64,000 nucleotides of DNA from Mycobacterium sp. 852002-51961_SCH5331710 (GCF_001665535.1 NZ_LZSQ01000123.1:1-64000), one strand, 5' to 3'. Counted from the first letter of the stretch, positions 15,468 through 24,437 are shown. Program-made: numbers and translations. The notes: generated by a model not told the origin, from the letters alone.

Positions 15468-16832
15468 TCAGGCCATCGCCATCGCTTCGCGCTCGATGAC
15501 CTCCGCTGCCGCCCGCTCGCCGGAGCGCACGGCCCCGTCGATGAACCCGTACATCACCGCCGAGGTCTCGGTGCCAGCCCAGTGGATGCGCCCGCACGGC
15601 TCGCGGAGCGCCGGGCCGAACTCGGTCAGTACGCCCGGCGGGGCGTGGGCGATCATCCCGCCGCCGGAATACCGCTCGACGGTCCAGTTCTGCTCGACGT
15701 AGTCGACCGGCGAAAGCGCCTTGTTGCCAAACCTTTCCGCAACGGCGGTGAGCACGGCACTGCGGCGCTCGGCGTCGCTGAGGCTGGTCAGCCGGCGCGC
15801 CTCCGGCCCTTCGGTGATGACCGTCAGCACGCCCGGGGTCCCGGTGTCGGTGCACGAGTCGATCGTCAGGTTCGCCGGCGACCCCGGACCGAAGGACTGC
15901 CCCGACAAACCGTCGGCGCGCCAGAACGGCTCGTCGAATACCAACGCGATCTTGTAGACCGCCCCACTCGGCATGCGCTGGTGCAGGAACGACCGGTCCG
16001 CGGGAAGCATTGGCTCGTAGGTGATCTGGCTCGCTATCGAAATCGGTACCGTGACGATCGCGCGGCGCGCGTTGACCACCATGTCCTCGGAGCGCACGAT
16101 CACCCCGTCGGCGTTCTGCTCGATGCTGCGCACCGGCTGCGACAGACGGACGACATCGTCCAGCTCCGCCGCGACCGCACGGTGAATCGCGCCCATACCA
16201 CCGACCGGCCGCGCATCCTCGGCCGCGTCCTTGACACCGAGCACGAAGCTCGGGCCGCCGGCCGACGCCATCTGGTACAGCACGAACAGCAGCGAAACCT
16301 CCGACGCCGCGGACGTATACAGCCCGGCTACGGCGCTTTCCAGCAGTTCGCGGGCCGGCTTGGACAGCGTGTTCCTGTCCAGCCACGCCGCCCAGGTGGT
16401 TTGGTCCCACTTCTGCGCCTTGCGCGCGGTCCACGGTGCCTCTACAGGAATCGCCTTGCACATCTGCGTCAGCTCGAGGAAGACCGTGCCGATGTTGGCG
16501 ACGGCCCACGGGCTCATCGACAACGGGATCGTCCCGGTGTAGCGATATTTCTTTCCGTCGACGAACATCATCGCGTCGCCCTCGGTGTACTGCTTGTAGC
16601 TCGGAACCCCGAACTCCTTCATCAGCCCGTAGATCGCGTCCTGTCCGGGGCCGATCCATGCGCCGCCGCGGTCGATCCACGAACCGTCGTCGCGCACCTC
16701 GGTGAAGGTGCGGCCACCCACGCGGTCGCGGGCCTCCAGTAGCGCCACCGAGTGACCCGCCTGCTTCAGGCGCAGTGCCGCGGTCAGGCCGGCGAACCCG
16801 GCACCCACGACGCAGAAGTCCACGTCCGCCAT
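15468..16832 (-). CDS. Flavin-containing amine oxidase (AofH-like)
   Basis: A predicted FAD-dependent monoamine oxidase of 454 residues. The N-terminal dinucleotide fold is clear: DFCVVGAGFAGLTAAL, followed by LLEARDRVGGRT and the GGAWIGPGQ motif. The C-terminal GRIHWAGTETSAVMYGFIDGA segment is the conserved FAD-binding end of the family, comparable to Mtb AofH (Rv3170). The ATG at 16832 is chosen because it has an AAAGGGG ribosome site 8 bases upstream and begins at the conserved fold; the frame extends to 16880 without homology. The gene is convergent with vapBC and appears monocistronic. Confidence 0.9.
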   Translation of the reverse strand: MADVDFCVVGAGFAGLTAALRLKQAGHSVALLEARDRVGGRTFTEVRDDGSWIDRGGAWIGPGQDAIYGLMKEFGVPSYKQYTEGDAMMFVDGKKYRYTGTIPLSMSPWAVANIGTVFLELTQMCKAIPVEAPWTARKAQKWDQTTWAAWLDRNTLSKPARELLESAVAGLYTSAASEVSLLFVLYQMASAGGPSFVLGVKDAAEDARPVGGMGAIHRAVAAELDDVVRLSQPVRSIEQNADGVIVRSEDMVVNARRAIVTVPISIASQITYEPMLPADRSFLHQRMPSGAVYKIALVFDEPFWRADGLSGQSFGPGSPANLTIDSCTDTGTPGVLTVITEGPEARRLTSLSDAERRSAVLTAVAERFGNKALSPVDYVEQNWTVERYSGGGMIAHAPPGVLTEFGPALREPCGRIHWAGTETSAVMYGFIDGAVRSGERAAAEVIEREAMAMA

Positions 16833-17011
16833 GAGCAGCCCCTTTGATCGATTTGCGCGGGGCCGGACGGCCGGGTGCAAGCCTCGGCGCGCCCTCAGGC
16901 GGACGCGAAGGCACCTAGACTCAACGCCTGATTATCGGCCCTGTCAATAAACCGTTGCGTCGGCAAAGGTTTCGCGGCTGTGGGGAAACCGGGCATCGGC
17001 GGGCGCGTGAT

Positions 17012-17377
17012 TCAGACTGCGTCAACGATGTTGTTGCCCACCGGTTTCCGGGCTAATGGCACGACGCGTAGTCCTTCGTAGGCCGAGCGCACCAGCTGTT
17101 CGTCGGTGAACCGCGGTCGATCCAGATGTGCACCCGGAATCAGCAGCGCGATTTCGTCGCGCAGCGCCCACAACATGCTCCGCGGAGGCGCCTGTACCAG
17201 GAACCGGAGCCGCTCGGTCGCCGACTCTTCGCGGACCCGGCGAATGACGTCGAGGATCGCCGTCTCGACCGAATCGGCGCGCACGCTGCCGGTCCAGCGG
17301 TGTTCGTCCGAGCAGGCCGAGTAGCGGATCGCGGATCCGCGGGGACGGGCCAAGGCGACGGCGACCGAAGTAGTCAT
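17012..17377 (-). CDS. Conserved hypothetical protein
   Basis: I do not recognise a family. From the ATG at 17377 the protein is 121 residues, soluble, with a mixed alpha/beta pattern: an opening strand TTSVAVALARPRGSAIRY, a DVIRRVREES helix and a C-terminal strand GLRVVPLARKP. A TACAGT hexamer lies just upstream of that ATG at the spacing of a -10 box for a leaderless transcript, which supports this start over the longer frame to 17515. It lies downstream of the FGE gene on the same strand, with 38 bases between them. Confidence 0.6.
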   Translation of the reverse strand: MTTSVAVALARPRGSAIRYSACSDEHRWTGSVRADSVETAILDVIRRVREESATERLRFLVQAPPRSMLWALRDEIALLIPGAHLDRPRFTDEQLVRSAYEGLRVVPLARKPVGNNIVDAV

Positions 17378-17415
17378 GTCCGCACTGTATGTGCGGGGTC
17401 TGACAAGTCGATCTG

Positions 17416-18282
17416 TCAGGCGGCGCAGCGGAATCCGATGTGCGTGGTGGCGCTGTCCTGCGACTGCGACGACCGGGCGGCGGGCCGGTAGCGGTGGCAG
17501 TACTCGGGTGCGCACAGGTGCGAGCCGCCCTTGAGCGTCTGGAACTTCGACGGGTCACCGGTCGGCGGCGCACAACAGCCCGACTTCTGGGGCCGATGCC
17601 GCGGCGAGTACGGCGTCGTCGTCCACTCCCAGACGTTGCCGATCATGTCGACCAGACCAAATCCGTTGGGCGGAAACGTGCCCACCGGTGACGTGCCGGC
17701 CCAACCCAGCGCGCCGTCGTTGCGGTACGGGAAACTGCCTTGCCAGGTGTTGGCCATCAGGCGTCCCTCGGGCCGCGCGTCGTCGCCCCACGCGTAGCGG
17801 GACGCAGACCCTGCCCGGGCCGCGTACTCCCACTGCGCTTCGGTGGGCAGGCGGCGGCCCGCCCAGGCGGCGTAGGCCGCGGCGTCCGGGTAGGCCACCT
17901 GCACGACCGGGTGATCAGGGCGGTCGTCGATCGACGATCCGGGCCCGAACGGATGGCGCCAGCTGGCGCCCGGCATCCAGGTCCACCACTGCCGCCAGTC
18001 GCGCAGGTCGACCGGGCCGCTGGTGGGGCGGAAGACGAGCGCACCGGGAACGAGGTCGTCGGGTGAGGCGCCCGGATAGGCGGCGGGGTCGAGCTCCTGT
18101 TCGGCGAGGGTGACGTAACCGGTATCGGCGACGAACTCCGCGAACTGCGCGTTGGTGACCGGATGGCGCTCGATCGAGAACGCCTCGACCGTCACCTCGT
18201 GGACGGGCGCCTCCTCCGGATAGAAGTCGACCGATCCCATCCGGAAGGTGCCCGCGGGCAACTCGATCAGCTCGGTCAGCAC
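17416..18282 (-). CDS. Formylglycine-generating enzyme (sulfatase-activating)
   Basis: This 288-residue enzyme oxidises the active-site cysteine of sulfatases to formylglycine. The FGE-sulfatase fold is evident from FRMGSVDFYPEEAP, RLPTEAQWEYAARAG, GLVDMIGNVWEW and the end HIGFRC. The copper-binding redox cysteine pair is present as C257 and C262 in HLCAPEYCHRYR, matching the Mtb FGE Rv0712 arrangement. The sulfatase at 39329-41122 has the CxPSR motif that this enzyme recognises, so it is a likely client. Start ATG/GTG at 18282 gives the usual length. Confidence 0.93.
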   Translation of the reverse strand: MLTELIELPAGTFRMGSVDFYPEEAPVHEVTVEAFSIERHPVTNAQFAEFVADTGYVTLAEQELDPAAYPGASPDDLVPGALVFRPTSGPVDLRDWRQWWTWMPGASWRHPFGPGSSIDDRPDHPVVQVAYPDAAAYAAWAGRRLPTEAQWEYAARAGSASRYAWGDDARPEGRLMANTWQGSFPYRNDGALGWAGTSPVGTFPPNGFGLVDMIGNVWEWTTTPYSPRHRPQKSGCCAPPTGDPSKFQTLKGGSHLCAPEYCHRYRPAARSSQSQDSATTHIGFRCAA

Positions 18283-18349
18283 CCCATCAGGCTAGGCGCA
18301 GCGAACGATCTCGTGACGCGAAGGCCCGTTCACGTGCCACGATGAGGCA

Positions 18350-18772
18350 ATGAGCGACGACATGGCCGCCGAGCGCGACTTCAACGAACGCAACATCGAG
18401 GAATTTCGCCGCAACGGCGGCAAAGTCGGCGGCCAGTTCGAGGGGTTTCCGCTGCTGCTGCTCACCTCGACCGGCGCCAAGAGCGGAGCACAGCGCGTCA
18501 ACCCGGTCGCATACTTCGACATCGACGGCCGCATCTACATCGTCGGCTCCGCCGCCGGGCGCGAGGCCAGCCCGGGCTGGGTGTTCAACCTGCGCGCCAA
18601 CCCGACCGCCGCCGTCGAGATCGGCACCGACCCGCCCCGGCAGGTCACCGCACGCGAGCTCCCGCGCGACGAGCGCGACCGCATCTACCGCGTGGTCGTC
18701 GAGCGCGCGCCCGGTTTCGGCGAGTACCAGCAGCGCACCGACCGCGTCATCCCGGTGTTCGAGCTCGCCTAG
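18350..18772 (+). CDS. Ddn-like deazaflavin (F420)-dependent nitroreductase family protein
   Basis: A 140-residue split beta-barrel protein of the DDN family, which binds F420 and reduces quinones or nitro compounds. The diagnostic stretch is LLLLTSTGAKSGAQRVNPV near residues 36-54, followed by IVGSAAG and PGWVFNLRANPTAAVEI. The N-terminal NERNIEEFRRNGGKVGG helix is also typical. It is divergent from the FGE gene, with 67 bases between the two starts, and stands alone. The substrate is unknown. Confidence 0.88.
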   Translation: MSDDMAAERDFNERNIEEFRRNGGKVGGQFEGFPLLLLTSTGAKSGAQRVNPVAYFDIDGRIYIVGSAAGREASPGWVFNLRANPTAAVEIGTDPPRQVTARELPRDERDRIYRVVVERAPGFGEYQQRTDRVIPVFELA

Positions 18773-18779
18773 CCGCTGG

Positions 18780-18848
18780 GCTTTCGCGAGACGTACACCA
18801 GGGTCGTGGTTTGCGACCGGACCATAGCCCTGGTGTAGCTTTCGCGAG
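18780..18848. repeat. Inverted repeat flanked by 11-bp direct repeats; bidirectional terminator or small mobile element
   Basis: Between two convergent genes, TACACCAGGG (18794-18803) is exactly complementary to CCCTGGTGTA (18828-18837), forming a 10-bp stem with a 24-base loop. The structure is bracketed by the identical 11-mers GCTTTCGCGAG at 18780-18790 and 18838-18848. The location suggests transcription termination for both neighbours; no T-run follows. The bracketing direct repeats also fit a miniature insertion with target duplication. Confidence 0.6.
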
Positions 18849-18864
18849 GTATGCGAGCCGGCCC

Positions 18865-19761
18865 CTACAGCGGCAGCAGGATGTTCTTGACGCTCGGATC
18901 GGTGGCCAGGAACTGCTGCACCGCAGGGTCTTTGAATGTCTCGACCAGCTTCTTGATGTTGTCGGTGTCCGCCCACCGGCTTCCGATCGTCAGTTGGCCG
19001 GCGAACTCGTCGGGTGCGGGCGGCGCGAAGATCTGGTACTGCAACGGCACTTTCGCCGCCAGGTAGTACTCCGTATAGCCAACGGCCGCATCGAGGTCCG
19101 GCAGCGAGCGCGACTGCGCCGCGAAGTCGAGCAATGTGAACTTCAGGTCCTTCGGGTTGGCGACGATGTCCTTCTGCGTCGCGGTCCACTTGTTGACCGC
19201 GGGGTCAAGCGTGATGAGCCCCGCCCGCTCCAGCAGCCACAGCCCCTGCGCCTCGTTCGCCGGGTCGGAGTACAGCGACACATTCGCCCCGTCCGGCAGC
19301 TGTGCGGCGTCGGTGTACTTGTCGGACCAGATGCCGAAGCCCCACCGGAACACCGGCGTCGCCGCCTCCTCGCGGAAGTCGGGGTTGGCCTCGAGTACCT
19401 GGCCGAGCCACAGCTTGTGCTGGTAAATGGTGCCGGCCACCTCACCGTCGCTGACCGCACGGTTGATCGTGTTGCTGTCCGCCAGCCCGCGGAACGCCAC
19501 CGTAATCCCGTGCCTGGGCGCGACCTCTCGGGCGATGTACTCGATGAGCGCCTGCTCGGCGGCGTTGCCCTCGTTGGTGGCGACAACGAGCGTCGCGCCC
19601 GCAATCTCGTTCGGGGACTGCGCTTTGCCGAAGAACACAAACCGCGCCGCGATGACGAGCGCCACGACCACGACGAGGCTCAATGCGATCCACAGCCACT
19701 TCGGTCTGCGCTTGAGCTCGAACCCGTGAGCCCCGTCGACCGGGGTGGTTGTCGTTGCCAT
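18865..19761 (-). CDS. metQ: NlpA/MetQ-type ABC substrate-binding protein, membrane-anchored
   Basis: A 298-residue extracytoplasmic solute receptor for a MetNI-type importer. After a cytosolic N-terminus there is one transmembrane helix (about residues 22-44) and then the NlpA domain, starting GATLVVATNEG and containing YIAREVAPRHGI and YQHKLWL. No lipobox cysteine follows the helix, so it is anchored by the helix rather than by lipid. It follows the permease gene by nine bases, in the order ATPase, permease, receptor. Methionine is the default ligand of the family, but the neighbouring organosulfur enzymes leave other sulfur compounds possible. Confidence 0.87.
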   Translation of the reverse strand: MATTTTPVDGAHGFELKRRPKWLWIALSLVVVVALVIAARFVFFGKAQSPNEIAGATLVVATNEGNAAEQALIEYIAREVAPRHGITVAFRGLADSNTINRAVSDGEVAGTIYQHKLWLGQVLEANPDFREEAATPVFRWGFGIWSDKYTDAAQLPDGANVSLYSDPANEAQGLWLLERAGLITLDPAVNKWTATQKDIVANPKDLKFTLLDFAAQSRSLPDLDAAVGYTEYYLAAKVPLQYQIFAPPAPDEFAGQLTIGSRWADTDNIKKLVETFKDPAVQQFLATDPSVKNILLPL

Positions 19762-19770
19762 GACTTCCTC

Positions 19771-20481
19771 TCAGACGGTCGCCGCGCGGACGCGCGCGTG
19801 CGGTGTGGTGAAGCGGACAAGCGCATCGCCGACCAACTGAACGGCGGCGACGGTGATGACCAGGATGACGATCGTCGCGAACATGACGCCCTGATCGAAT
19901 CGCTGGTAGCCGTAAGTGACCGCGACATAGCCGATTCCGCCCGCGCCGATGGTCCCCGCGATCGCGGAGTACTCGATCATCGCGATGACGTTGATGGTCA
20001 GGCCGCCGAGGATCGACGGCACCGCCTCGTTGATCTGTGCGGTGCGGATGATCTGCAGCCGAGACCCGCCCGACGCGCGCGCCACCTGCACCACCGACGG
20101 CGGGACCGAGCGCAGCGAGTTCTCGACGATCCTGGTGAAGAACGCGATGCCGGCCAACGACATCGGCACCACCGCGGCGGCGATACCGATGTTCGTGCCG
20201 GTGACGAACCGGGTGAACGGCATGATCGCCGCCATCAGAATCAGGAACGGCAAGGAGCGGCCGACGCTGATGACCCAGCTCAAAACCGAGTGCAGGGTCG
20301 GGTTTTCGAACAGTCCACCCGGCGCCAGGTTGTGCACCAGCGCGCCCAGCGGCACGCCGACCAGCACCACGATCGTCATCACGATGCCGACCATGATGAG
20401 AGTGTCGAGCAGGGCGGGAAACAGCAGCGCGGGCAGCTCGTTGAACGGGACCTTGGCGTTGGCCAGGATGGTCTCGGTCAC
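19771..20481 (-). CDS. metI: MetI-type ABC transporter permease
   Basis: A 236-residue membrane permease with five or six helices. The EAA loop for ATPase contact is visible as ARASGGSRLQIIRTAQINEAVPSI (about residues 130-153), and AIAGTIGAGGIGYVA is typical of MetI. The GTG start at 20481 overlaps the stop of the ATPase gene by four bases, which fixes the start despite an open frame extending to 20721. It pairs with MetN upstream and MetQ downstream to form a complete importer. Confidence 0.9.
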   Translation of the reverse strand: MTETILANAKVPFNELPALLFPALLDTLIMVGIVMTIVVLVGVPLGALVHNLAPGGLFENPTLHSVLSWVISVGRSLPFLILMAAIMPFTRFVTGTNIGIAAAVVPMSLAGIAFFTRIVENSLRSVPPSVVQVARASGGSRLQIIRTAQINEAVPSILGGLTINVIAMIEYSAIAGTIGAGGIGYVAVTYGYQRFDQGVMFATIVILVITVAAVQLVGDALVRFTTPHARVRAATV

Positions 20482-21485
20482 GCCACACCCTCCAGTTCGC
20501 CAACGCGGACATCGCCCGTCGTCGCCAAGCCGTAGCGCCCCAGCACTTCCGGTACCCGCGCGCTGAGACCGTCCGCGATGCCCAGCGTCGCGCTGCCGAC
20601 GGTCACCCCACCGACCTCCTGCACCGATGCGCCCAACACCGACAACGGCGCACCGAGATCCGCCGACGCGCGGGCGATCCAGTCCGACGGCACATCCGGC
20701 GTGTCGTACACGACCTGCCACACCCGCTGCCCTGTTGCCGCGCCGGCGGCGACGCCTTGCGGACGCAGTTCCGCTCCCAGGGCGGAGTTCGGGTCCGTGA
20801 GCAGATCGACCAGCCGGCCCGACTCGACGATGCTGCCCTGATCGAGGCGCGCCACCGAGTCGGCGATCTTCAGCACGGTGTCCATCTCGTGGGTGATGAA
20901 CACGATGGACAGGTTCAGGTCGTCGCGCAGTTCGCGGAGCAGGTCGACGACCGACGCGGTGGTCGTCGGGTCCAAACCGGCCGTCGCCTCGTCGGACAGC
21001 AGCACCGAGGGCCGCAGCGCCAACGCCCGCGCAATGCCGACTCGCTGTCGCTGACCCCCTGACAGCTGGAACGGGTAGTGGTTCGCGCGTGATGTGAGGC
21101 CCACGCGGTCGAGCAGTTCGCCGACGCGCTTGCGCGTTTCGGCGGCCGTGACCCCGAGGTACTCCAGCGGCAGCGCGACATTCTCGGCCGCGGTGCGGCG
21201 TTCGAACAGCCCCGACGACTGGAAAACCGTGCCGATCCGTCGGCGCGCGACGCGCAGTTTCTGCGACGAAAGTGTGGTGAGGTCCTCACCGTTGACGACG
21301 ACTGAGCCCGACGTCGGCAGTGTCAGTAAGTTGATGCATTGTGCGAGCGTGCTTTTGCCCGCGCCGCTCGGGCCGACGACGGCGAGGATCTCGCCGGCCT
21401 CGACGCGGAAGTTGATGCGGTCGAGCACGACTGTTCGGTGCTCGCCGGTTCCGTAGATCTTGGTCAGGTCGGTCAGCTCGATCAT
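20478..21485 (-). CDS. metN: MetN-type ABC transporter ATPase with C-terminal NIL domain
   Basis: The 335-residue ATPase energises the MetNIQ importer. Motifs in order are Walker A GPSGAGKS (38-45), a Q-loop around FQSSGLF, signature LSGGQ (141-145), Walker B VLLSDEATAGLD (161-172) and the switch histidine in FITHEMD. The last ~80 residues, after RPQGVA, resemble the NIL domain, which binds methionine and gives feedback inhibition in MetN. It is the first gene of the operon, divergent from a second receptor gene, with a 170-base promoter region between them. The ATG at 21485 follows an AGGA site. Confidence 0.92.
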   Translation of the reverse strand: MIELTDLTKIYGTGEHRTVVLDRINFRVEAGEILAVVGPSGAGKSTLAQCINLLTLPTSGSVVVNGEDLTTLSSQKLRVARRRIGTVFQSSGLFERRTAAENVALPLEYLGVTAAETRKRVGELLDRVGLTSRANHYPFQLSGGQRQRVGIARALALRPSVLLSDEATAGLDPTTTASVVDLLRELRDDLNLSIVFITHEMDTVLKIADSVARLDQGSIVESGRLVDLLTDPNSALGAELRPQGVAAGAATGQRVWQVVYDTPDVPSDWIARASADLGAPLSVLGASVQEVGGVTVGSATLGIADGLSARVPEVLGRYGLATTGDVRVGELEGVA

Positions 21486-21656
21486 GAAGGTCCTAGTGGA
21501 GGGGAAGATGCGCAGGCGTCATCGCCATCGGGGTCACGCTGCCAAATGCGTTGTGCGGACCGAAACCTTTGCGCTCACGGTGAATCGATGCCAATGACGC
21601 TCAGCCTGATCGAAACCATGGGCTTTGCGCGGCCTGCCGCCCAGACTCTCGGACAC

Positions 21657-22574
21657 ATGAGCATTGACGAGTCTGTCTCGGTCACCGAGTCACAGCCACA
21701 TGGGTTCACCATCGCGAAGCGACGCCGGTGGCCGTTCCTGTTGATCGGAGCAGTGTTTGTGGCAGCCGTCGTCGCCGTGTTCATCATCGCGCGCACGAGC
21801 GGCACCGCGTCACCCAATGAGACCGCCGGCGCCACGCTTGATGTCGTCTACCTCGACTCGAATCCGGCCGAGAAGCTGATCATCGAGTACATCGCCGAGA
21901 ACATCGCGCCGGACTACGACGTGAAGGTCGGCGCTGTCGGGCTCGGCGACAGTACGCAGATCAACCAGGCAATCAGCGACGGCCGCTACGCCGGAACGAT
22001 CTTCCAGCACCGGCACTGGCTGCAGCAGGTCCTCGACGCCAACCCCGGTTTCCGCGAAGAGGCCGCGACGGGTCCATTCTTTCACTGGGTGTTCGGCATC
22101 TGGTCGGACAAATACAAGACGCCGCAGGATCTTCCGGACGGCGCCAGCGTGTCGCTGCCTGCCGACCCGGCCAACAACGCGCAGGCGATCTGGTATCTCG
22201 CGCAGGCCGGCCTGGTCACGGTGCGGCCCGACGCCGATATCACCGCGCTGACGCAGAAGGACATCGTCGACAACCCGAAGAACCTGAAGTTCACAATGCT
22301 CGATCTCGGCGCCCAGCCCCGCGCGTTGCGCGACCTCGACGCGATCGTCGGATACGCGGAGTCGTTCCTGGCGGCGGGCGTCCCGGAGGACAAGCTGATC
22401 TTCGCTCCGACGTCGCCCGACGAGTTCGCCTCGGTGTTGACCGTCGGCAGCGATTACGTCGACACCGAGAACATCCAGAACCTCATCAAGGCGTTCGAGG
22501 ACCCGCGGGTGCAGACCTACATCGCCAACGACCCCGAGGTGAAAAAGCTGGCGCTGCCGGGTGATCCGGCATGA
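21657..22574 (+). CDS. Second NlpA/MetQ-type substrate-binding protein, membrane-anchored
   Basis: A paralogue of the receptor at 18865-19761 with the same design: basic N-terminus (AKRRRWPF), one membrane helix (about 25-46), no lipobox, then the NlpA domain with GATLDVVYLDSNPAEKL and FQHRHWLQQVLDANPGF. The 305-residue form from ATG 21657 is preferred; ATGs at 21588, 21594 and 21618 are in frame and cannot be excluded. It has no permease or ATPase of its own, so it probably shares MetNI, which is transcribed divergently. Its stop overlaps the following flavin monooxygenase by four bases (ATGA). Confidence 0.85.
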   Translation: MSIDESVSVTESQPHGFTIAKRRRWPFLLIGAVFVAAVVAVFIIARTSGTASPNETAGATLDVVYLDSNPAEKLIIEYIAENIAPDYDVKVGAVGLGDSTQINQAISDGRYAGTIFQHRHWLQQVLDANPGFREEAATGPFFHWVFGIWSDKYKTPQDLPDGASVSLPADPANNAQAIWYLAQAGLVTVRPDADITALTQKDIVDNPKNLKFTMLDLGAQPRALRDLDAIVGYAESFLAAGVPEDKLIFAPTSPDEFASVLTVGSDYVDTENIQNLIKAFEDPRVQTYIANDPEVKKLALPGDPA

Positions 22575-23950
22575 CCGAGCGGCAGCTGCACCTCGGCGTC
22601 AACGTGCTGTCCGACGGGATGCACCCAGCGGCGTGGCAGCATCCCAGCGCGGACCCGAACTGGTTCGCCGATCCGGCGTATTGGATCGAGGTCGCGCGAA
22701 TCGCCGAGCGCGGCACGCTGGATGCGTTGTTTCTGGCCGACAGCCCGTCGCTGTTCCAGCCACCGGACACGCCGCTGACCGCGCCGCCGCTGGCGTTGGA
22801 CCCGATCGTCTTGTTGTCGACGCTGGCGTCGGTCACCACCCATCTCGGGCTGATCGGCACGGTATCGACATCGTTCGAAGAGCCGTACAACATTGCGCGC
22901 CGGTTCGCGACGCTGGATCACCTGAGCCGCGGGCGGGTCGCGTGGAACGTCGTCACCAGTAGTGACCCATATGCGTGGAACAACTTCGGGCACGGCGACG
23001 GGGTCTCCGGTCAGCCGGACCGGCGCGACCGCTACCGGCAGGCCGCGGAATTCATCGATGTGGTTCGGGCGCTGTGGGATTCGTGGGACGACAACGCGGT
23101 ACTCGCCGACAAGTCGTCGGGGGCGTTCAGCAGGGTCGGCGCGATCCACACGATCGACCACCGCGGGGAGTTCTTCAGCGTCGACGGGCCGCTGACGCTG
23201 CCGCGGTCGCCGCAGGGGCATCCGGTGTTGTTCCAAGCCGGCGGGTCGACGGGCGGGCTGGATCTGGCGGCGAAATACGCCGACGGGGTGTTTGCGGCGC
23301 AGGCGTCGTTGCAGGATGCCTTACGCAACGCAGCTGAATTACGTTCGCGCAGTGCGGCGTACGGGCGGCCACGCGATGCGATCCGGATCATGCCAGGGTT
23401 GTCGTTCGTGCTGGGCAGCACGTTCGAGGAGGCGCGACGGCGCAACGAAGAGCTGAACGAGCTGGCAGGGGAGCGTCGGCTGGCGCATCTGGCGTCGCAG
23501 CTGTCGGTCGACCCGTCGGAGCTGGCGTGGGACAAACCGCTGCCGCAGTATCTGCTCGACGGGGCGGTGACCGATCACGGATCGCAGGGCGCCCGCGACA
23601 TCGTCGTGAACCTGGCGCGTCGGGAGAACCTGACGGTGCGGGAGCTGCTCAACCGGGTGATCACCTGGCATCGGCTGGTGATCGGCGGGCCGGAGCAGAT
23701 CGCCGACGCGATCGAGGAGTGGTTCGCCGCGGGGGCGGTCGACGGGTTCAACCTGATGCCCGACGTGTTCCCCTCCGGGCTGGAGTTGTTCGTCGACCAC
23801 GTCGTGCCGATCCTGCGCGAGCGGGGGCTGTTCCGACGCGAGTACCGGCACACCACGCTGCGGGGCCATCTCGGGCTGGCGCGGGTGCCCGACCGAAGCG
23901 GCAGGTCGACGCGCGGCGGGAATGTGATCGGCGTCGCAGCGGTTGGCTGA
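22571..23950 (+). CDS. NtaA/SnaA/DszA-family FMN-dependent monooxygenase
   Basis: A luciferase-like flavin monooxygenase of 459 residues, related to nitrilotriacetate, pristinamycin and dibenzothiophene-sulfone monooxygenases. Family features are the N-terminal HPAAWQHPSADPNWFADPAYW, FLADSPSLF, the SRGRVAWNVVTS segment, a GNNFGH-like patch, and the C-terminal DGFNLMPDVFPSGLELFVDH. It needs reduced FMN from a separate reductase. It is translationally coupled to the second NlpA receptor, suggesting that the imported ligand is its substrate or a precursor. An organosulfur substrate is inferred from context. Confidence 0.88.
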   Translation: MTERQLHLGVNVLSDGMHPAAWQHPSADPNWFADPAYWIEVARIAERGTLDALFLADSPSLFQPPDTPLTAPPLALDPIVLLSTLASVTTHLGLIGTVSTSFEEPYNIARRFATLDHLSRGRVAWNVVTSSDPYAWNNFGHGDGVSGQPDRRDRYRQAAEFIDVVRALWDSWDDNAVLADKSSGAFSRVGAIHTIDHRGEFFSVDGPLTLPRSPQGHPVLFQAGGSTGGLDLAAKYADGVFAAQASLQDALRNAAELRSRSAAYGRPRDAIRIMPGLSFVLGSTFEEARRRNEELNELAGERRLAHLASQLSVDPSELAWDKPLPQYLLDGAVTDHGSQGARDIVVNLARRENLTVRELLNRVITWHRLVIGGPEQIADAIEEWFAAGAVDGFNLMPDVFPSGLELFVDHVVPILRERGLFRREYRHTTLRGHLGLARVPDRSGRSTRGGNVIGVAAVG

Positions 23951-23953
23951 GGC

Positions 23954-24373
23954 ATGGGCAAGATGACGACCGATCAGCGTGAGAAGTTTCTGGCCGACGT
24001 CCACGTGGGTGTCATCGCCGTCGAGCGACCCGACCGGGCACCGTTCAGCGTGCCGATCTGGTACGGCTACAAACCCGGCGGTGAGGTGCTGCTGTGGACC
24101 GAGGAGTCGTCGCTCAAGCACCGGCTCATCAAGGCCGCCGGCCGGTTCTCGATCACCGCGCAAGACGAGGCGCCGCCGTATCGGTATGTGACGGCGGAGG
24201 GCGACGTCGTCGGTATCGATCGGGCCGAGGACGCGATTGGCCGGGAGATCGCGATCCGCTACCTCGGCGAGGACGACGGCAATGCGTTCGCCGACCAGAA
24301 CCTCACGCCGACGTCGGTCGTCATCCGGATGCGCCCGAAGAGGTGGCTGAGCTTCGACTACTCGACGGAGTAG
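23954..24373 (+). CDS. Pyridoxamine 5'-phosphate oxidase-like split-barrel flavoprotein
   Basis: A 139-residue protein of the PNPOx-like fold, beginning with a helix (TTDQREKFLADVHVGVIAVER), then the strand motif PFSVPIWYGYKPGGEVLLWT and a C-terminal FDYSTE. Such small proteins bind FMN or F420 and have varied redox roles. It follows the NtaA-type monooxygenase by three bases on the same strand, so it is the last gene of that transcription unit. Whether it supplies reduced flavin to the monooxygenase is unknown. Confidence 0.85.
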   Translation: MGKMTTDQREKFLADVHVGVIAVERPDRAPFSVPIWYGYKPGGEVLLWTEESSLKHRLIKAAGRFSITAQDEAPPYRYVTAEGDVVGIDRAEDAIGREIAIRYLGEDDGNAFADQNLTPTSVVIRMRPKRWLSFDYSTE

Positions 24374-24384
24374 CGCTCGGGTAC

Positions 24385-24437
24385 CGCGAGCGTGCGTGTT
24401 TGTACACAACACACCGCTGATTCTCGACACTTTGCGC
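24385..24437 (+). repeat. Dispersed palindromic intergenic repeat, copy A
   Basis: A 53-base element beginning CGCGAGCGTGCGTGT and ending CACTTTGCGC. It matches copy B (24601-24653) in inverted orientation at about 42 of 53 positions. It directly follows the PNPOx-like gene. Confidence 0.7.

Noticed and set aside
16942..16947. TTGACA on the minus strand upstream of the amine oxidase as a -35 box.
   Set aside because: No -10-like hexamer lies at 16-19 bases downstream, so a promoter could not be supported.
21486..21656. Possible SAM or other sulfur riboswitch between the divergent receptor and metN genes.
   Set aside because: The conserved core sequences and kink-turn of SAM riboswitch classes were not seen in either strand.
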